Assembly: GCA_016286205.1 (NCBI GenBank)
Contig: JAEESF010000001.1
Coordinates: 171,632-235,631, forward strand
Reading direction: 5' to 3'
DNA length: 64,000 nt
DNA from: Colicola sp016286205
GTDB lineage: Bacteria; Bacteroidota; Bacteroidia; Bacteroidales; Paludibacteraceae
Position 1 is the stretch's first letter. Each line of letters opens with the position of its first letter. Of the stretch, positions 37,306 through 47,106 are shown one piece after another. The notes below the pieces were generated by a model. The model did not search any database. It saw nothing but the letters and a program-made list of their open reading frames with translations, and had not been told where the DNA came from. The translations under genes and the position numbers were made by a program.

Positions 37306-39060
37306 TTAGTTAGCAGAAGGTGTTGTATGTGCCTTGGTGCGCACTACGCGCATTGTATTCAGCAGCGTCACATGTCCTTGATCGTCATCAGCTGTATAGG
37401 AGTTGAACTCCAAACAATCGTCTTTGACTGTAACTTTTGTGAAAGTAGGCGCTTCGGGCTGACCAAACATGCCGGTGAAAAGATCAAAATAGTTCTTCAC
37501 GTTATGATGCTTGTTGTCACGCAACAATGTAGGATCTTCAGTATAGTCGTTCTCCATACGCTCCCGACTATGCGGATAATAACGCTTGCGGCCACAAGTA
37601 GCACCGATGAAATAGAACGTACCGTCATCCGTACAATAGGTTCCGCCCTTCTTGCCGGTGCGGTTCTTGTTGCTGTCTATAGCCACATCCTCACGGTCGG
37701 AGATAGCACTTAGAATAGGCGTGCAGTCATCCGGATTAACCGGGCCAATTACCTCGTACGTATGATCGTGACCTTGCAGTGCTACATCTATCTCGCAGGC
37801 CTTGAAAGTTGGTAACATACAAGCACGGAACAACGGAGGCTCTTCGTCCGTAGAGTGGTCCGATCCGGAGAACAGATTGAAGTGAGCCAAAGAGATACGA
37901 TACTTGGTGTTAGGATTCAATGCTGTCTGCTGACGGAACCAATAGTTCATATGGTCTGATAGATACACCGACGTACCCATGCTATAATTATACGTCTCGC
38001 GCCAGAAATCCTGCATCGAGAATACAAGGAAGAGTGCATCTCCATAGACAAAACTATAAACGATTCCTTCAAACTGGGGTTTGTCGGTAACCATGAGATT
38101 AAACTCTTTACTAGTGTTGAAATGGTAGGTGTAGTTGATGTTAGGACTATCATCGTGGTTACCATCGGTAGGTACAATAGGCATTGCCTTAATGACCGGC
38201 TCGAGCGACTCTTCGAACCAACGCTCCCATTCCCATTCGGAGTTATTCGCATCTCCATCTTCTACAAAATCACCCGGGAAGCAGCAGAAACGTGCATCCG
38301 GTACCGTCTTCACTGCTGCCAATGCGCAACGGCGCGCCTCGTCGATATAGATCTGATTCATGATATGACTATCACTCATGACTATAAACGAGTACTCACC
38401 TTGATTAGCATCCTCGGTGCGGAAATGGGCGATAGGACTCCAGTGACCGGCATAACCTACGCGCCATGAGTACTCAGTACCCGGTGTTAAGTTATATGCT
38501 AGAGCCTTATGGCTGACATATTTGTACTTCACACCGCCTGTGATACCGGAAGCCTTCACTATATAAGAAGCTTTTCCCGTATAGCGCAATTTTTTGGTTA
38601 CAGTAGGAGTTGCCTCTACGGTAATCACGTTTGCTCCGGACTCAAAGTCCGCTTCGGTCGCATCAGCATTAGCTAGAATCTGTACTTCACCATCCGTTAC
38701 TCCCTCGTTGGTAAACCAGCAGAAAGCCATTCGGGTCTTAGGATCACCATTGAGAGTGGCTACCATACAATATGGTTCCTCTTTCGACACCAGTTCAGAG
38801 ATCTTCTGCTGCAAGGCAGCTCGGTTCTCGTCCGTCGGATTGGCCGCACAAGTGGTCAGCGCAATCTTAAAGGCTGTGTGACTCGGCACGGTGTATTTGG
38901 TTGGCGTATAAGTCGTGTCGAGAATCTCCCATTCCGTTAAAGGAACGTCAGTGGTGTCCGGCCCTGGTTTCGGATCAGGATCTGGAGGATTAACAGGATC
39001 TGGTTTACATGCTACAAGCGTAATACAGCACAATAGCAAGAGGTAATAAAACTTTTTCAT
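37306..39060 (-). CDS. Metallophosphoesterase lipoprotein, paralogue 2
   Basis: 584 aa. Unlike its neighbours it is a lipoprotein (lipobox LVAC, Cys about 18, Pro/Asp linker) without beta-helix, Ig domain or C-terminal tail. FnIII (about 95-225) precedes a metallophosphoesterase core with MSDSHIMN, PGDFVEDG, TDGNHDD, LAHFNLFSG and QGHDHTYE. The start overlaps the upstream stop (TAATG), so they are translated as a pair. It probably sits on the cell surface while the tailed versions are secreted by another route. Confidence 0.86.
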   Translation of the reverse strand: MKKFYYLLLLCCITLVACKPDPVNPPDPDPKPGPDTTDVPLTEWEILDTTYTPTKYTVPSHTAFKIALTTCAANPTDENRAALQQKISELVSKEEPYCMVATLNGDPKTRMAFCWFTNEGVTDGEVQILANADATEADFESGANVITVEATPTVTKKLRYTGKASYIVKASGITGGVKYKYVSHKALAYNLTPGTEYSWRVGYAGHWSPIAHFRTEDANQGEYSFIVMSDSHIMNQIYIDEARRCALAAVKTVPDARFCCFPGDFVEDGDANNSEWEWERWFEESLEPVIKAMPIVPTDGNHDDSPNINYTYHFNTSKEFNLMVTDKPQFEGIVYSFVYGDALFLVFSMQDFWRETYNYSMGTSVYLSDHMNYWFRQQTALNPNTKYRISLAHFNLFSGSDHSTDEEPPLFRACMLPTFKACEIDVALQGHDHTYEVIGPVNPDDCTPILSAISDREDVAIDSNKNRTGKKGGTYCTDDGTFYFIGATCGRKRYYPHSRERMENDYTEDPTLLRDNKHHNVKNYFDLFTGMFGQPEAPTFTKVTVKDDCLEFNSYTADDDQGHVTLLNTMRVVRTKAHTTPSAN

Positions 39061-41567
39061 TAGTGTATTATTTTTATGGTGTTAAACAATTCTGTCCTTC
39101 CGTTTTCCAATACCTTGAAAGACTCTAATAGCAAGTGATCTTTCCTGACCGTCACACGCGTGTAACTCGGTGCGCCGGGTTGACCAAACATACCGGTGAA
39201 GAGATCGAAATAATTATCTATTTGATGGATATGCTTAGATGCGTCCATCTCCTCGCGTGTCAACGGAGTATAGCGTTTGGCGCCACATGTAGCACCTATA
39301 AAATACAATGTACCTTTCTGCACATCGTACGTTCCGTTCTTGTAACCGGTGATATTGCTTGGATAATCTGCAGCCACCGTCTCTCTCTCGGTAATAGCCG
39401 ACACTATCGGTTGGCGCGTGTCCGGATCAACCGGACCAATGATCTCGTAGGTATGGTCATGGCCCTGTAGCACCATATCCATCCGGCATTCTTTCATCAC
39501 GGGCAGCAATGTTGCGCGAAGCAGCGGTGTCTCTTTGTCACGCTGATGATCTGAACCGGAGAACAGGTTCTTATGCACCAGACCTACGCGCCACGTAGCA
39601 TTCGGACATGTGGCCACTTGCCGTTTGAACCAATTGCCCAGGTCGCGCTCCAGATATTCGGATGTCTGCGCCGCATAGTCATACTCGCCACGCCAGAAAT
39701 CTTGCTCCGAGAAAGCTATCAGTTGCATATCTCCGTAGCAGAAACTATAGTTGATACCGGCAAACTGAGGGCGGATTTTAGTTTCCAGATTGAATGTGGT
39801 GTCAGTATTGAAATGATAGGTATAGTTCAGCAGCGGACTGTCATCGTGATTACCGTCCGTAGGCACTAGTGGCATTTGTTGCAATACCGGCTGCAGTGCC
39901 TCTTCAAACCAACGCTCCCATTCCCATTCGCTGTTATTATCCGTGCCCGTATCTACAAAATCACCGGGGAATACACAGAAGCGCGCATTCTTCTCGTTTC
40001 TGGCTACTGCCTTTGCACACAAACGGGCGGCATCTATATATTCCTGATTCTGGATATGACTGTCGGTCATATAGATAAAGGAGAACTCTCTCTGCTGCGC
40101 ATCAGCCGTACGGAAATGTCTGACCTCGCTCCAGTGACCGGCAAAACCCACGCGATACGAATAATCCGTGCCGGGCTTCAGGTTCTCTGCCAGTGCTTTG
40201 TGGCTGACGTAACGGAATGCCGTGTTCTTGTCTATCTTAGCCGAGCGCAAAATACCGGAAGACGAAATAGCATAATGCAGAGGCATGGTGGTCGTAGCCG
40301 CAGCAGCAACATCGATGATTTCCTGTTTGCGGTTTTTGTTCTCAAAATCCGAGACCTTGGCATTTGCCTTCGCCAGTATCTGAACTTGCCCCTGAGCAAT
40401 TCCCTCGTTGGTAAACCAACAGAAACCCATACGGGTCTTAGGATCACCATTGATGGTAGCCACGACGCAATAGGGTTCGTTTTTATCCACCAATACCGAC
40501 GAATCTCGACTCTGGAGAAAAGATACAAACGAAGGAACCGTATAATCTACCTTATTATATAATATGTAGTCATCAGGCCGATCACGTCGCTCTGCCGGCG
40601 CCATTGATGCTATACGATGAGTCGGTTCGCCTATGCTATAATCCGCGGCCATCATAATAGCCTGCTCGGCTTCCGTGGTAGGTACGCCGGCAAAAGTAGA
40701 GGGATCGCGGAAATGCGGGCCATCGGGGGCCTCGTTGTCGGTTGAGAGCCATGGTTGAGTAAAGAAATTGGCCTCAAACCCCTCATCGGCACGACTTGTG
40801 CCAGATTCGCTCTCATCAGAGATGTAGTTGGACGGATCTACAAAACCATATTCGTTACGGTTGCCCCACATCAAACAACTATAGACCGAACTCTCCGAAT
40901 GAATGCCTCCGTAACGATCACCATAGCAATTAGCTATGATGCAATTAGCCAGCACACCATCAAAATTGGCAACTCCACCGGCATCCGGCCATTCGTGCCC
41001 CGTAGCAGAACAATTGTATATCAAGCAATCTTCCAGTTGCGCGCCTAGCGCCGAAGCTTCCGGCAAATCACCTTTGATGAGGACACCGCCGCATTGCAGT
41101 CCGCTGCAACCACGCACGATACAATGGCGCATTTGCACTTTTCCACGCAACCATGCAGCACCGCCCCGCTGATTGTGACGTGCGTTCTGCAGGACGAAAT
41201 CTTGGAGCAATGTCGGCTGTACGCAATCGGTTTCAGTGGTCACCAGACGCGTCCCCAAACCCTCTCCATCCAGGATGGATTTATCTTGATGGTCGCTAAA
41301 TCTGGCCGGCTGTTCGTAGGCCGTGCAACCACCTATAATCTTAACGCCATCTTTCAGTATAATGCCTTCGTAGTAGATTCCCTTCTCCACAAACAACGTA
41401 TCGCCGGCATGACAATTGTCTATACCCAGACGAATAGTGGCTTGCGCCGTTTCCCACGACGTGCCGTCATCACCATCGAATCCATCCGTACGAACATACC
41501 ACGTAGCAGCAGACGCCTGAAGCGCCGCTGCTACGCAAAACAACACTATATGAAAGGTACGTTTCAT
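39060..41567 (-). CDS. Secreted beta-helix/metallophosphoesterase, paralogue 1
   Basis: 835 aa: signal peptide (ending ASA), beta-helix (about 22-310, starting WYVRTDGFDGDDGTSW), FnIII (about 365-495) and metallophosphoesterase with MTDSHIQN, PGDFVDTG, TDGNHDD, LVHKNLFSG and QGHDHTYE. It lacks the Ig domain and C-terminal tail of paralogues 3 and 4. It follows the PfkB kinase by 5 bp, firmly linking the phosphatases to sugar catabolism. Confidence 0.86.
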   Translation of the reverse strand: MKRTFHIVLFCVAAALQASAATWYVRTDGFDGDDGTSWETAQATIRLGIDNCHAGDTLFVEKGIYYEGIILKDGVKIIGGCTAYEQPARFSDHQDKSILDGEGLGTRLVTTETDCVQPTLLQDFVLQNARHNQRGGAAWLRGKVQMRHCIVRGCSGLQCGGVLIKGDLPEASALGAQLEDCLIYNCSATGHEWPDAGGVANFDGVLANCIIANCYGDRYGGIHSESSVYSCLMWGNRNEYGFVDPSNYISDESESGTSRADEGFEANFFTQPWLSTDNEAPDGPHFRDPSTFAGVPTTEAEQAIMMAADYSIGEPTHRIASMAPAERRDRPDDYILYNKVDYTVPSFVSFLQSRDSSVLVDKNEPYCVVATINGDPKTRMGFCWFTNEGIAQGQVQILAKANAKVSDFENKNRKQEIIDVAAAATTTMPLHYAISSSGILRSAKIDKNTAFRYVSHKALAENLKPGTDYSYRVGFAGHWSEVRHFRTADAQQREFSFIYMTDSHIQNQEYIDAARLCAKAVARNEKNARFCVFPGDFVDTGTDNNSEWEWERWFEEALQPVLQQMPLVPTDGNHDDSPLLNYTYHFNTDTTFNLETKIRPQFAGINYSFCYGDMQLIAFSEQDFWRGEYDYAAQTSEYLERDLGNWFKRQVATCPNATWRVGLVHKNLFSGSDHQRDKETPLLRATLLPVMKECRMDMVLQGHDHTYEIIGPVDPDTRQPIVSAITERETVAADYPSNITGYKNGTYDVQKGTLYFIGATCGAKRYTPLTREEMDASKHIHQIDNYFDLFTGMFGQPGAPSYTRVTVRKDHLLLESFKVLENGRTELFNTIKIIH

Positions 41568-41572
41568 CTATA

Positions 41573-42517
41573 TTATCTCCAGCCAAACTTCTCGCGACCT
41601 ATACGCTCTACGTCCTCGCGATTGGTAAAGGCTGTGGTTCCACCGGCAGCGGTAGTATTAACAGCTCCGGTCATATTGCCATATTGCTGGCATACATCCA
41701 GTGCATCACCGGCTGCAAGACGGGTGATAAAACCGGAGTTGAACGAATCGCCCGCTCCGATGCAATCCACTACATGCTTGTTGAGCAACGCAGCTTGCAT
41801 GCGGTCCGGCTGCCCCTTACGCATCAGCAGCGAACCACGGCTACCACACTTGATCACAGCTGCATTAGCATACGGACGTATCTTCTCAACGGCTTCGTCC
41901 AGAGTTTCGCTATGGGTCAAGTATTTCAGTTCGGTCTCATTAGGCATAAATACCGTCAACATCGGTAGTACAGCCTTGTAGTCGAGATCCCATTGCTCAA
42001 CCGGATCCCATTGTGTATCAAGCGAAGTGGTTACTCCGTTCTCTTTACAGAGCGCCAAGATCTTCATCAGATCACGCTTCACACCACTCTGCATAAAGAT
42101 AGATGAGATATGAATATGCTTAGCCTGTTTGAATACTTCCGGATCGATATCGTCCAGCGACATATAATCCATCGCCCCTTGGTAGGTCAGGTTAGCACGA
42201 TCCTCGTCGTAACTCATGCATATAGTGGCTCCGGTAGCGTATTTGTCCTGACGAATCAGGAAACTGGTGTCCACACCCTTTTTCTGCAGACTCGACTCCA
42301 CTAGATCGCCGAAACTGTCGTTTCCGATCATACCGCAGAAAGCCACCTTGGCTCCCAAGGCAGCCGCATTAGCAGCAAAAATAGCGGTAGAACTACCTAG
42401 AGTAAGAGTCATCTGCTTGGCAAATTTCTCCTTACCTATTTCTGGTTCGCTCTCAATCTGATTTAGTATTAGATCTACGTTCAGTTCGCCTAATGCGATG
42501 ATATCAAACTTTTTCAT
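41573..42517 (-). CDS. PfkB-family sugar kinase
   Basis: 314 aa, cytoplasmic. PfkB landmarks: ALGELNVDLI at the start, LGSSTAIFAANAAALGAKV (first signature), PNETELKYL, and the catalytic IGAGDSFNSGFI with base Asp about 262. Next to AgaS-like and GatZ-like genes it would suit a tagatose-6-phosphate kinase, making tagatose 1,6-bisphosphate, but other ketohexose phosphates or nucleosides are possible because specificity cannot be read from sequence. Confidence 0.85.
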   Translation of the reverse strand: MKKFDIIALGELNVDLILNQIESEPEIGKEKFAKQMTLTLGSSTAIFAANAAALGAKVAFCGMIGNDSFGDLVESSLQKKGVDTSFLIRQDKYATGATICMSYDEDRANLTYQGAMDYMSLDDIDPEVFKQAKHIHISSIFMQSGVKRDLMKILALCKENGVTTSLDTQWDPVEQWDLDYKAVLPMLTVFMPNETELKYLTHSETLDEAVEKIRPYANAAVIKCGSRGSLLMRKGQPDRMQAALLNKHVVDCIGAGDSFNSGFITRLAAGDALDVCQQYGNMTGAVNTTAAGGTTAFTNREDVERIGREKFGWR

Positions 42518-42538
42518 GGTTATAATTGTATTTATATA

Positions 42539-43930
42539 TTACATATATTTCTTAAAGAATGCTATCGGACTCCATCCCTTGGGATAATCATGTCCCATCT
42601 CCGGGCCAAACACATACTGTTTCTTCTCGGCCGGAGTTGCCAGATTGTTGAAAGGCACCACATTCAATCGCGGTGGACATACATTATCCTGCAATCCGCT
42701 GCTAGCCATCACAGGACACGAGATATGTGGTGTCAGATTCTTGATGTCAAAATAAGACATGCATTTCAGGATTTGCTCATCCGTCATCGAACCGCGATTG
42801 TCGTTCATCTCCCAATATGCCAGACTCTCGATCTTAATCGCATCGGCAAAATCACCCATAAAGGCTACATTGGCTGCAATGGCTGTGAATGGGTAGTCGC
42901 TTAGAGCTGCGCATGCATATGTCAATGCCCCTCCCTGGCTTGAACCTTCGGCAAAGAGTTTGGTCATATCGCTTGTCTCGCGTGTAGCCATGAATCGTAC
43001 GGCTTGTACTACATCCATATATGCGCCGCGATAATAATAACTATCCTTGTTTCCAAAATTATAAGCAAACCAATCTCCGTAGATATTCACCGTTTCCTCT
43101 TCTATGCCCGGATTGGTTCCGGCGGGACGACAGTTCAGGTATTGTCCGCGATGCGAGAGATAGAACTCCGCATAGTTGGACGATCCTCCCGACGGACATT
43201 CGCATTTGGCTTTGCTGCCTTGGGTATCATAACCGTAGAAGTGCATGATGACCGGATGTTTCTGTCCGTCTTGCGGCTCGCAGTAGTAGCCACGAATCTT
43301 AACCGGTTCTCCTGTCAAACCGTCCGGTATGGAATACATCTCCACCAAGTATACCTTGCGCGAAGCGCTACTATGTGAAGTAATTTCAATCAGTGTATCC
43401 TTCATATCCACAGCGGCCAATTGTTCCTTTGCTGTTTGCCAGAAAGTATCAAAATCCGACTCATTGTCCGGCAGTGAAACGATATCGAACGGATCAATAC
43501 CGAAGTAAAAATGCTTGGCGACCTTATCATTGACGAAGCAGGAAGCGCGATAGAAACCCGGTTCGAGATTTTCAGTAGTAGTCACAACGAAATCTTTCGA
43601 TCCGTTAGCGGGAACTTCCACACTGTCAGTCAAGGTAACTACTGCCACTTTCTTGTCAGTCTTGATTTGAACTTTCGTGCCTACTTTGACTGCCATCTTA
43701 TTGCCGTTCTCAATATGAAGGGTAATAGATGGTTTGCCGCTCCACACCCAATTGTCGGTTACAGGCACCGACTGCTTGATGAGCGACAGATCCGGCTTTT
43801 GCGTAGGTTCTACCTTCGTAGTATCCTGTTGCGGTTCCTCGTTCTCACCAGGACGCTCGCAGCCGCAGGCTCCGAAGAGCGCTACGGCTACCAGCACGGC
43901 AAAAATGTATATAAACGATTTCTTCAACAT
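42539..43930 (-). CDS. CE7-type acetyl esterase lipoprotein
   Basis: 463 aa. Lipoprotein signal (lipobox FGAC, Cys about 22) and Glu/Pro-rich linker. A beta-sandwich (about 45-145) precedes an alpha/beta-hydrolase of the acetyl-xylan-esterase/cephalosporin-C-deacetylase type: FDTFW, YGYDTQG, RGQ(Y), the nucleophile GSSQGG with Ser about 331, Asp about 414 (GLQDNVCPP) and His about 446 (MGHDY). It likely removes acetyl groups from the glycan outside the cell. It lies 7 bp after the GatZ-like gene. Confidence 0.86.
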   Translation of the reverse strand: MLKKSFIYIFAVLVAVALFGACGCERPGENEEPQQDTTKVEPTQKPDLSLIKQSVPVTDNWVWSGKPSITLHIENGNKMAVKVGTKVQIKTDKKVAVVTLTDSVEVPANGSKDFVVTTTENLEPGFYRASCFVNDKVAKHFYFGIDPFDIVSLPDNESDFDTFWQTAKEQLAAVDMKDTLIEITSHSSASRKVYLVEMYSIPDGLTGEPVKIRGYYCEPQDGQKHPVIMHFYGYDTQGSKAKCECPSGGSSNYAEFYLSHRGQYLNCRPAGTNPGIEEETVNIYGDWFAYNFGNKDSYYYRGAYMDVVQAVRFMATRETSDMTKLFAEGSSQGGALTYACAALSDYPFTAIAANVAFMGDFADAIKIESLAYWEMNDNRGSMTDEQILKCMSYFDIKNLTPHISCPVMASSGLQDNVCPPRLNVVPFNNLATPAEKKQYVFGPEMGHDYPKGWSPIAFFKKYM

Positions 43931-43937
43931 CTGATTA

Positions 43938-45167
43938 TTACTTGAGATAATCGTTCAGGTTGACAATATTAAATGCATTGTAATACTTATCCATATTGTG
44001 TTCAATACGCATCAGTACTACTTCCTCTGCCTGGATACCGAGACGACCCAGGTTGTCGTATAGCATCTGACGGGCAACCAGTGCTTCCGGTTTTTGCCAG
44101 ATATAGCGACAACCGGTCTTTACGAGCCACAATTGGCGCTCCGGAGTACAATCTTTTAGATCTTTACCTACCTCATCGCCATGCAACCATTTTTTCCAAC
44201 GGTTAGACTCGTATACACATTGCCACAGCACTTGAGTCATGTTACTCAATTGTGCTACCTTGCCTTCCGCAAAGAGTTTTTTCTCCTCCTCTTCCAGTTC
44301 TGCCAGCGCATCATACTCGTTCATGGTGAACTCAGGACCTACGTTAGCGGCACCCATACCTGCCTTTGGATAATCTTCCGGATTCTCTACATCGTCGCTG
44401 TAGTGACCCTTGATATAGCTGCCGTACGGACGAACCTTGGCGGTCAGTGCCTTGGCTACCTCCGGATCAAAGAAAGTGGTGTGCAGATCTGTTCCTACCT
44501 TACCTACGATGAAGCATGGCCAGATATCGTCCAGACCTACCTCATGCAAACCTTTCTTCAGTCCCTCTAGGAAGGTGTCAAAGGTCTTCTCGTCTGCCAG
44601 ACCACCGTGTACCTCTTCGGTTCCTACTTCGTAGGAGATAGGAGCTATCTTGTGTGCCTTGCGAAAATCCTCAGCATGTTTGATGAGTTCTACGGTACGT
44701 TTTACAACTACGTGGATATCGATAATCTCACCTTTCGGCAAGAAAATATCAACGGTAGGATCTACGTGAATCAGGTCGTAGCCGGCTAGAATAGCAGCCT
44801 CGTAGCTCTTCTTCACTCCGTCCATGGCACGTTCGGTATCCCAGCGCTCAATCGATTGTTTGTCCTTCAACCATGGTCCACCGTGGTCAATAGCTACTAC
44901 GTACGGACCGGTGTAGTGTACAGCCGCAGCCTCACGGGCCAAAATCTTGGTAAACTCAGCCTGAGTCATGCCTGTGTAACCGCCATCGCAGTCCACCTGG
45001 TTAAGGGTGGTGGCAAAATAGATAGGCGAATTGTTACGCTTAGCTGCGCGGAACGATGCCTTGATTACCGACAAGGAGTTAGGACAAGCTGCAAACAATG
45101 TCATTGGAACTCCGGTTGCTTTTTTTCTTTCCTCCATCACGCGGAGGATGTTTTCTGTCTTTGCCAT
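43938..45167 (-). CDS. GatZ/KbaZ-family tagatose-bisphosphate aldolase subunit-like protein
   Basis: 409 aa from the ATG at 45167 (MAKTENILRVMEERKK). Family landmarks: CPNSLSVIKASFRAAK, ATTLNQVDCDGGYTGM, VVAIDHGGPWLKD, HVDPTVDIF, YEVGTEEVHGG, HYSDDV, MGAANVGPEFT. In E. coli GatZ/KbaZ support the GatY/KbaY aldolase, but no GatY is present in this window. Some family members have been given epimerase activities. It is in the operon with the SIS and PfkB genes and probably acts on tagatose or related phosphates. Confidence 0.87.
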   Translation of the reverse strand: MAKTENILRVMEERKKATGVPMTLFAACPNSLSVIKASFRAAKRNNSPIYFATTLNQVDCDGGYTGMTQAEFTKILAREAAAVHYTGPYVVAIDHGGPWLKDKQSIERWDTERAMDGVKKSYEAAILAGYDLIHVDPTVDIFLPKGEIIDIHVVVKRTVELIKHAEDFRKAHKIAPISYEVGTEEVHGGLADEKTFDTFLEGLKKGLHEVGLDDIWPCFIVGKVGTDLHTTFFDPEVAKALTAKVRPYGSYIKGHYSDDVENPEDYPKAGMGAANVGPEFTMNEYDALAELEEEEKKLFAEGKVAQLSNMTQVLWQCVYESNRWKKWLHGDEVGKDLKDCTPERQLWLVKTGCRYIWQKPEALVARQMLYDNLGRLGIQAEEVVLMRIEHNMDKYYNAFNIVNLNDYLK

Positions 45168-45208
45168 AGTATTCCTAATAAATTTCAAATATCAATTATT
45201 CATTCGAT

Positions 45209-46330
45209 TTATTCATAAATCGTCACGCCCTCTACTACGCGGTGGATATTACCGCTTACTGACGGAGCATCCGGATTCAGACCGTGCGCCAGCGAAGCGT
45301 AGTAGCCCAGCAATTGACCTACGAGCACAAACGGTACGATACCGTAGAAATCGTTCTCCTTCTTGCCAAACGGCATCTGGACGATCAGGTCGGCTTTTAC
45401 ATCCGGCAACGCTGGCTTCTCGCCTGCAATCACGATGATCTGTGCTACCGGTTTGTTGTTGGCGTCCACTTGTTTTACCAAGTCACGCTCATAGCGCTGC
45501 ACACTCTCTTGATCGGTCATTAGGTACACTACAATCGATTTGTCGTTTACCACAGCCTTTGGTCCGTGACGGAAACCAAGGAAACTATCAAACTTGCAAA
45601 CTACTGCGCCGTCGGTCAACTCTTGCAGTTTCAGGTGGCACTCCTCGGCGATACCCTTCAGCGCACCGGAGCCCAAGAATACACCACGCTCAAACGGACG
45701 ACTGGCTATCTCTTTCAGTTTGTCCTCGTATTTGGCAATCACAGCCTCAGCATTTTGAGCCGTCTTCTCAAACATCTCGGCGTCTTTCTCCAGCGTGTCA
45801 ATATGGCCCAGCATAAGGCAGGTCAGCAACATTGTCGAGAAACTGCTGGTCATAGCCAGACTCTTGTCATCTGTTTCTTCCGGCAACAGGAGTAACAGAA
45901 TATTATCCTTGCCTGCTGCTTGCTGCGCCAGTTTGCCGTTCTTGTTGCAAGTGATGTAGACATGTGCTATGTTCTTGCAGAGTTTGTTAGCCAGGTTGAC
46001 TGCACCAACGCTCTCAGGGCTGTTGCCCGAGCGAGCAAAACTAACTAGCAACAAAGGACGTTCTTTGTCGAGCAAGTACTCAGCGTGCGTGATGATGTCG
46101 GTCGTCGGCACTGAACGTACATTCCGCCACATGCCGCGCATTACCGGACAGAGTGCATCACCGATAAAAGCCGATGTACCGGCACCGGTCAACACGATGT
46201 CGGTGTCGGGGGTAAGATACTTGTGCATGAATGCACTGATTTCTGCTTTCGCTTTCAGCAATGCCTCGTGCTCTTTACGCCACATAGCCGGTTGCTGATG
46301 AATCTCGTTGAAAGTGAATGAAGTTGTCAT
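45209..46330 (-). CDS. agaS: AgaS-like SIS-domain sugar-phosphate deaminase/isomerase
   Basis: 373 aa, cytoplasmic. Two SIS domains: the first with VLTGAGTSAFIGDAL and SFARSGNSPESVGAV (about 47-115), the second with FLGSGALKGIAEECHLKLQEL shortened here, and FRHGPKAVV (about 215-270). The pattern fits AgaS, which turns galactosamine-6-phosphate into tagatose-6-phosphate and ammonia. It is first in the operon with the GatZ-like and PfkB genes, giving a GalNAc-type catabolic route. No deacetylase (AgaA/NagA) is seen here. Confidence 0.85.
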   Translation of the reverse strand: MTTSFTFNEIHQQPAMWRKEHEALLKAKAEISAFMHKYLTPDTDIVLTGAGTSAFIGDALCPVMRGMWRNVRSVPTTDIITHAEYLLDKERPLLLVSFARSGNSPESVGAVNLANKLCKNIAHVYITCNKNGKLAQQAAGKDNILLLLLPEETDDKSLAMTSSFSTMLLTCLMLGHIDTLEKDAEMFEKTAQNAEAVIAKYEDKLKEIASRPFERGVFLGSGALKGIAEECHLKLQELTDGAVVCKFDSFLGFRHGPKAVVNDKSIVVYLMTDQESVQRYERDLVKQVDANNKPVAQIIVIAGEKPALPDVKADLIVQMPFGKKENDFYGIVPFVLVGQLLGYYASLAHGLNPDAPSVSGNIHRVVEGVTIYE

Positions 46331-46395
46331 ATCAATGGTATTTGTTTTGAAATTATACGTTGATTTTTGTTCGGGCTATATCCCTTTTTGCGGTG

Positions 46396-46403
46396 CAAAA
46401 TTA
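46396..46403 (-). promoter_or_regulatory. -7 box of the agaS operon
   Basis: TAATTTTG on the minus strand, 66 nt before the agaS start. No TTTG is seen at 20 nt upstream. TTTCGAAA copies lie at 46454-46461 and 46523-46530. Confidence 0.5.
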
Positions 46404-46453
46404 CTACATATTATCTAACTATTCGTACGTGCGTGTTATGCTTTTTAACATAT

Positions 46454-46530
46454 TTTCGAAACAATAAATGCTAAAATGCTGTAAATGAGTATGTTGAATG
46501 TTTCGATTACAGTTTCAAAATATTTCGAAA
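46454..46530. promoter_or_regulatory. TTTCGAAA operator-like cluster upstream of agaS
   Basis: TTTCGAAA at 46454-46461 and 46523-46530, with TTTCG at 46501 and TTTC at 46513. The 13-mer AATATTTCGAAAA around the second site occurs identically near 26317-26329. Confidence 0.5.
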
Positions 46531-46535
46531 AGGAG

Positions 46536-47105
46536 TCATTTCAAAACTATCTCTCCGAAAAATTCCGGGCAATGAAAGTTCGGATTAGGCAAGTGAATAG
46601 GTTGCCAACTGAGAAAATGAGGTTTCTTGGTTCGGTCGGCACATTTGTAGAAATTGACCCGTAACCGTTGCGGAAACGTCGGCTTAATCTCACGGAAAAT
46701 CAGCGCAAGTGGTATCCTCAATTCTACCGTCCATTCGAACCAGCCGTCACGTTCCTCTATAGCCTGACGCGGGAAAGAGCAGCGACGCTCTATCTGCGCC
46801 ATTTCTTCGGGCGTAAACGGTTGCACCTCTTCGGCTCGACCGAGACGACGCGAAGCCACCATCGCGCCAATACAATTGGTTTCGAAATTGATGTAATGTT
46901 TATCGCCCGGTATTTGGCAGAAAAACTCTACGCACGAGTCTTCCCAAACCGGTCCCTGATCTTTCGTCGTCACAGCGCGCAACTGCTCGCCTCGAACATG
47001 ATATTTCAGAAATAGCGCCTCGTGATCATTGCTTACATCTACGCGTACCTCCGGTTTCTCGGGATACTCATTGGGCCAATTGACTTTATCTATCGCGTAT
47101 TCCAT
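46536..47105 (-). CDS. CBM9-like carbohydrate-binding protein without signal peptide
   Basis: 189 aa. The strand pattern with LFLKYHVRGEQLRAV, the motif WEDSCVEFFCQI and YINFETNCIGAM, and a final FHCPEFFGEIVLK fits the CBM9/DOMON-like 'sugar-binding' family common in Bacteroidetes. No signal peptide is visible, so it is either cytoplasmic or its start is misjudged. It starts 1 bp after the upstream kinase fusion and ends that operon. Confidence 0.78.
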   Translation of the reverse strand: MEYAIDKVNWPNEYPEKPEVRVDVSNDHEALFLKYHVRGEQLRAVTTKDQGPVWEDSCVEFFCQIPGDKHYINFETNCIGAMVASRRLGRAEEVQPFTPEEMAQIERRCSFPRQAIEERDGWFEWTVELRIPLALIFREIKPTFPQRLRVNFYKCADRTKKPHFLSWQPIHLPNPNFHCPEFFGEIVLK

Positions 47106-47106
47106 A

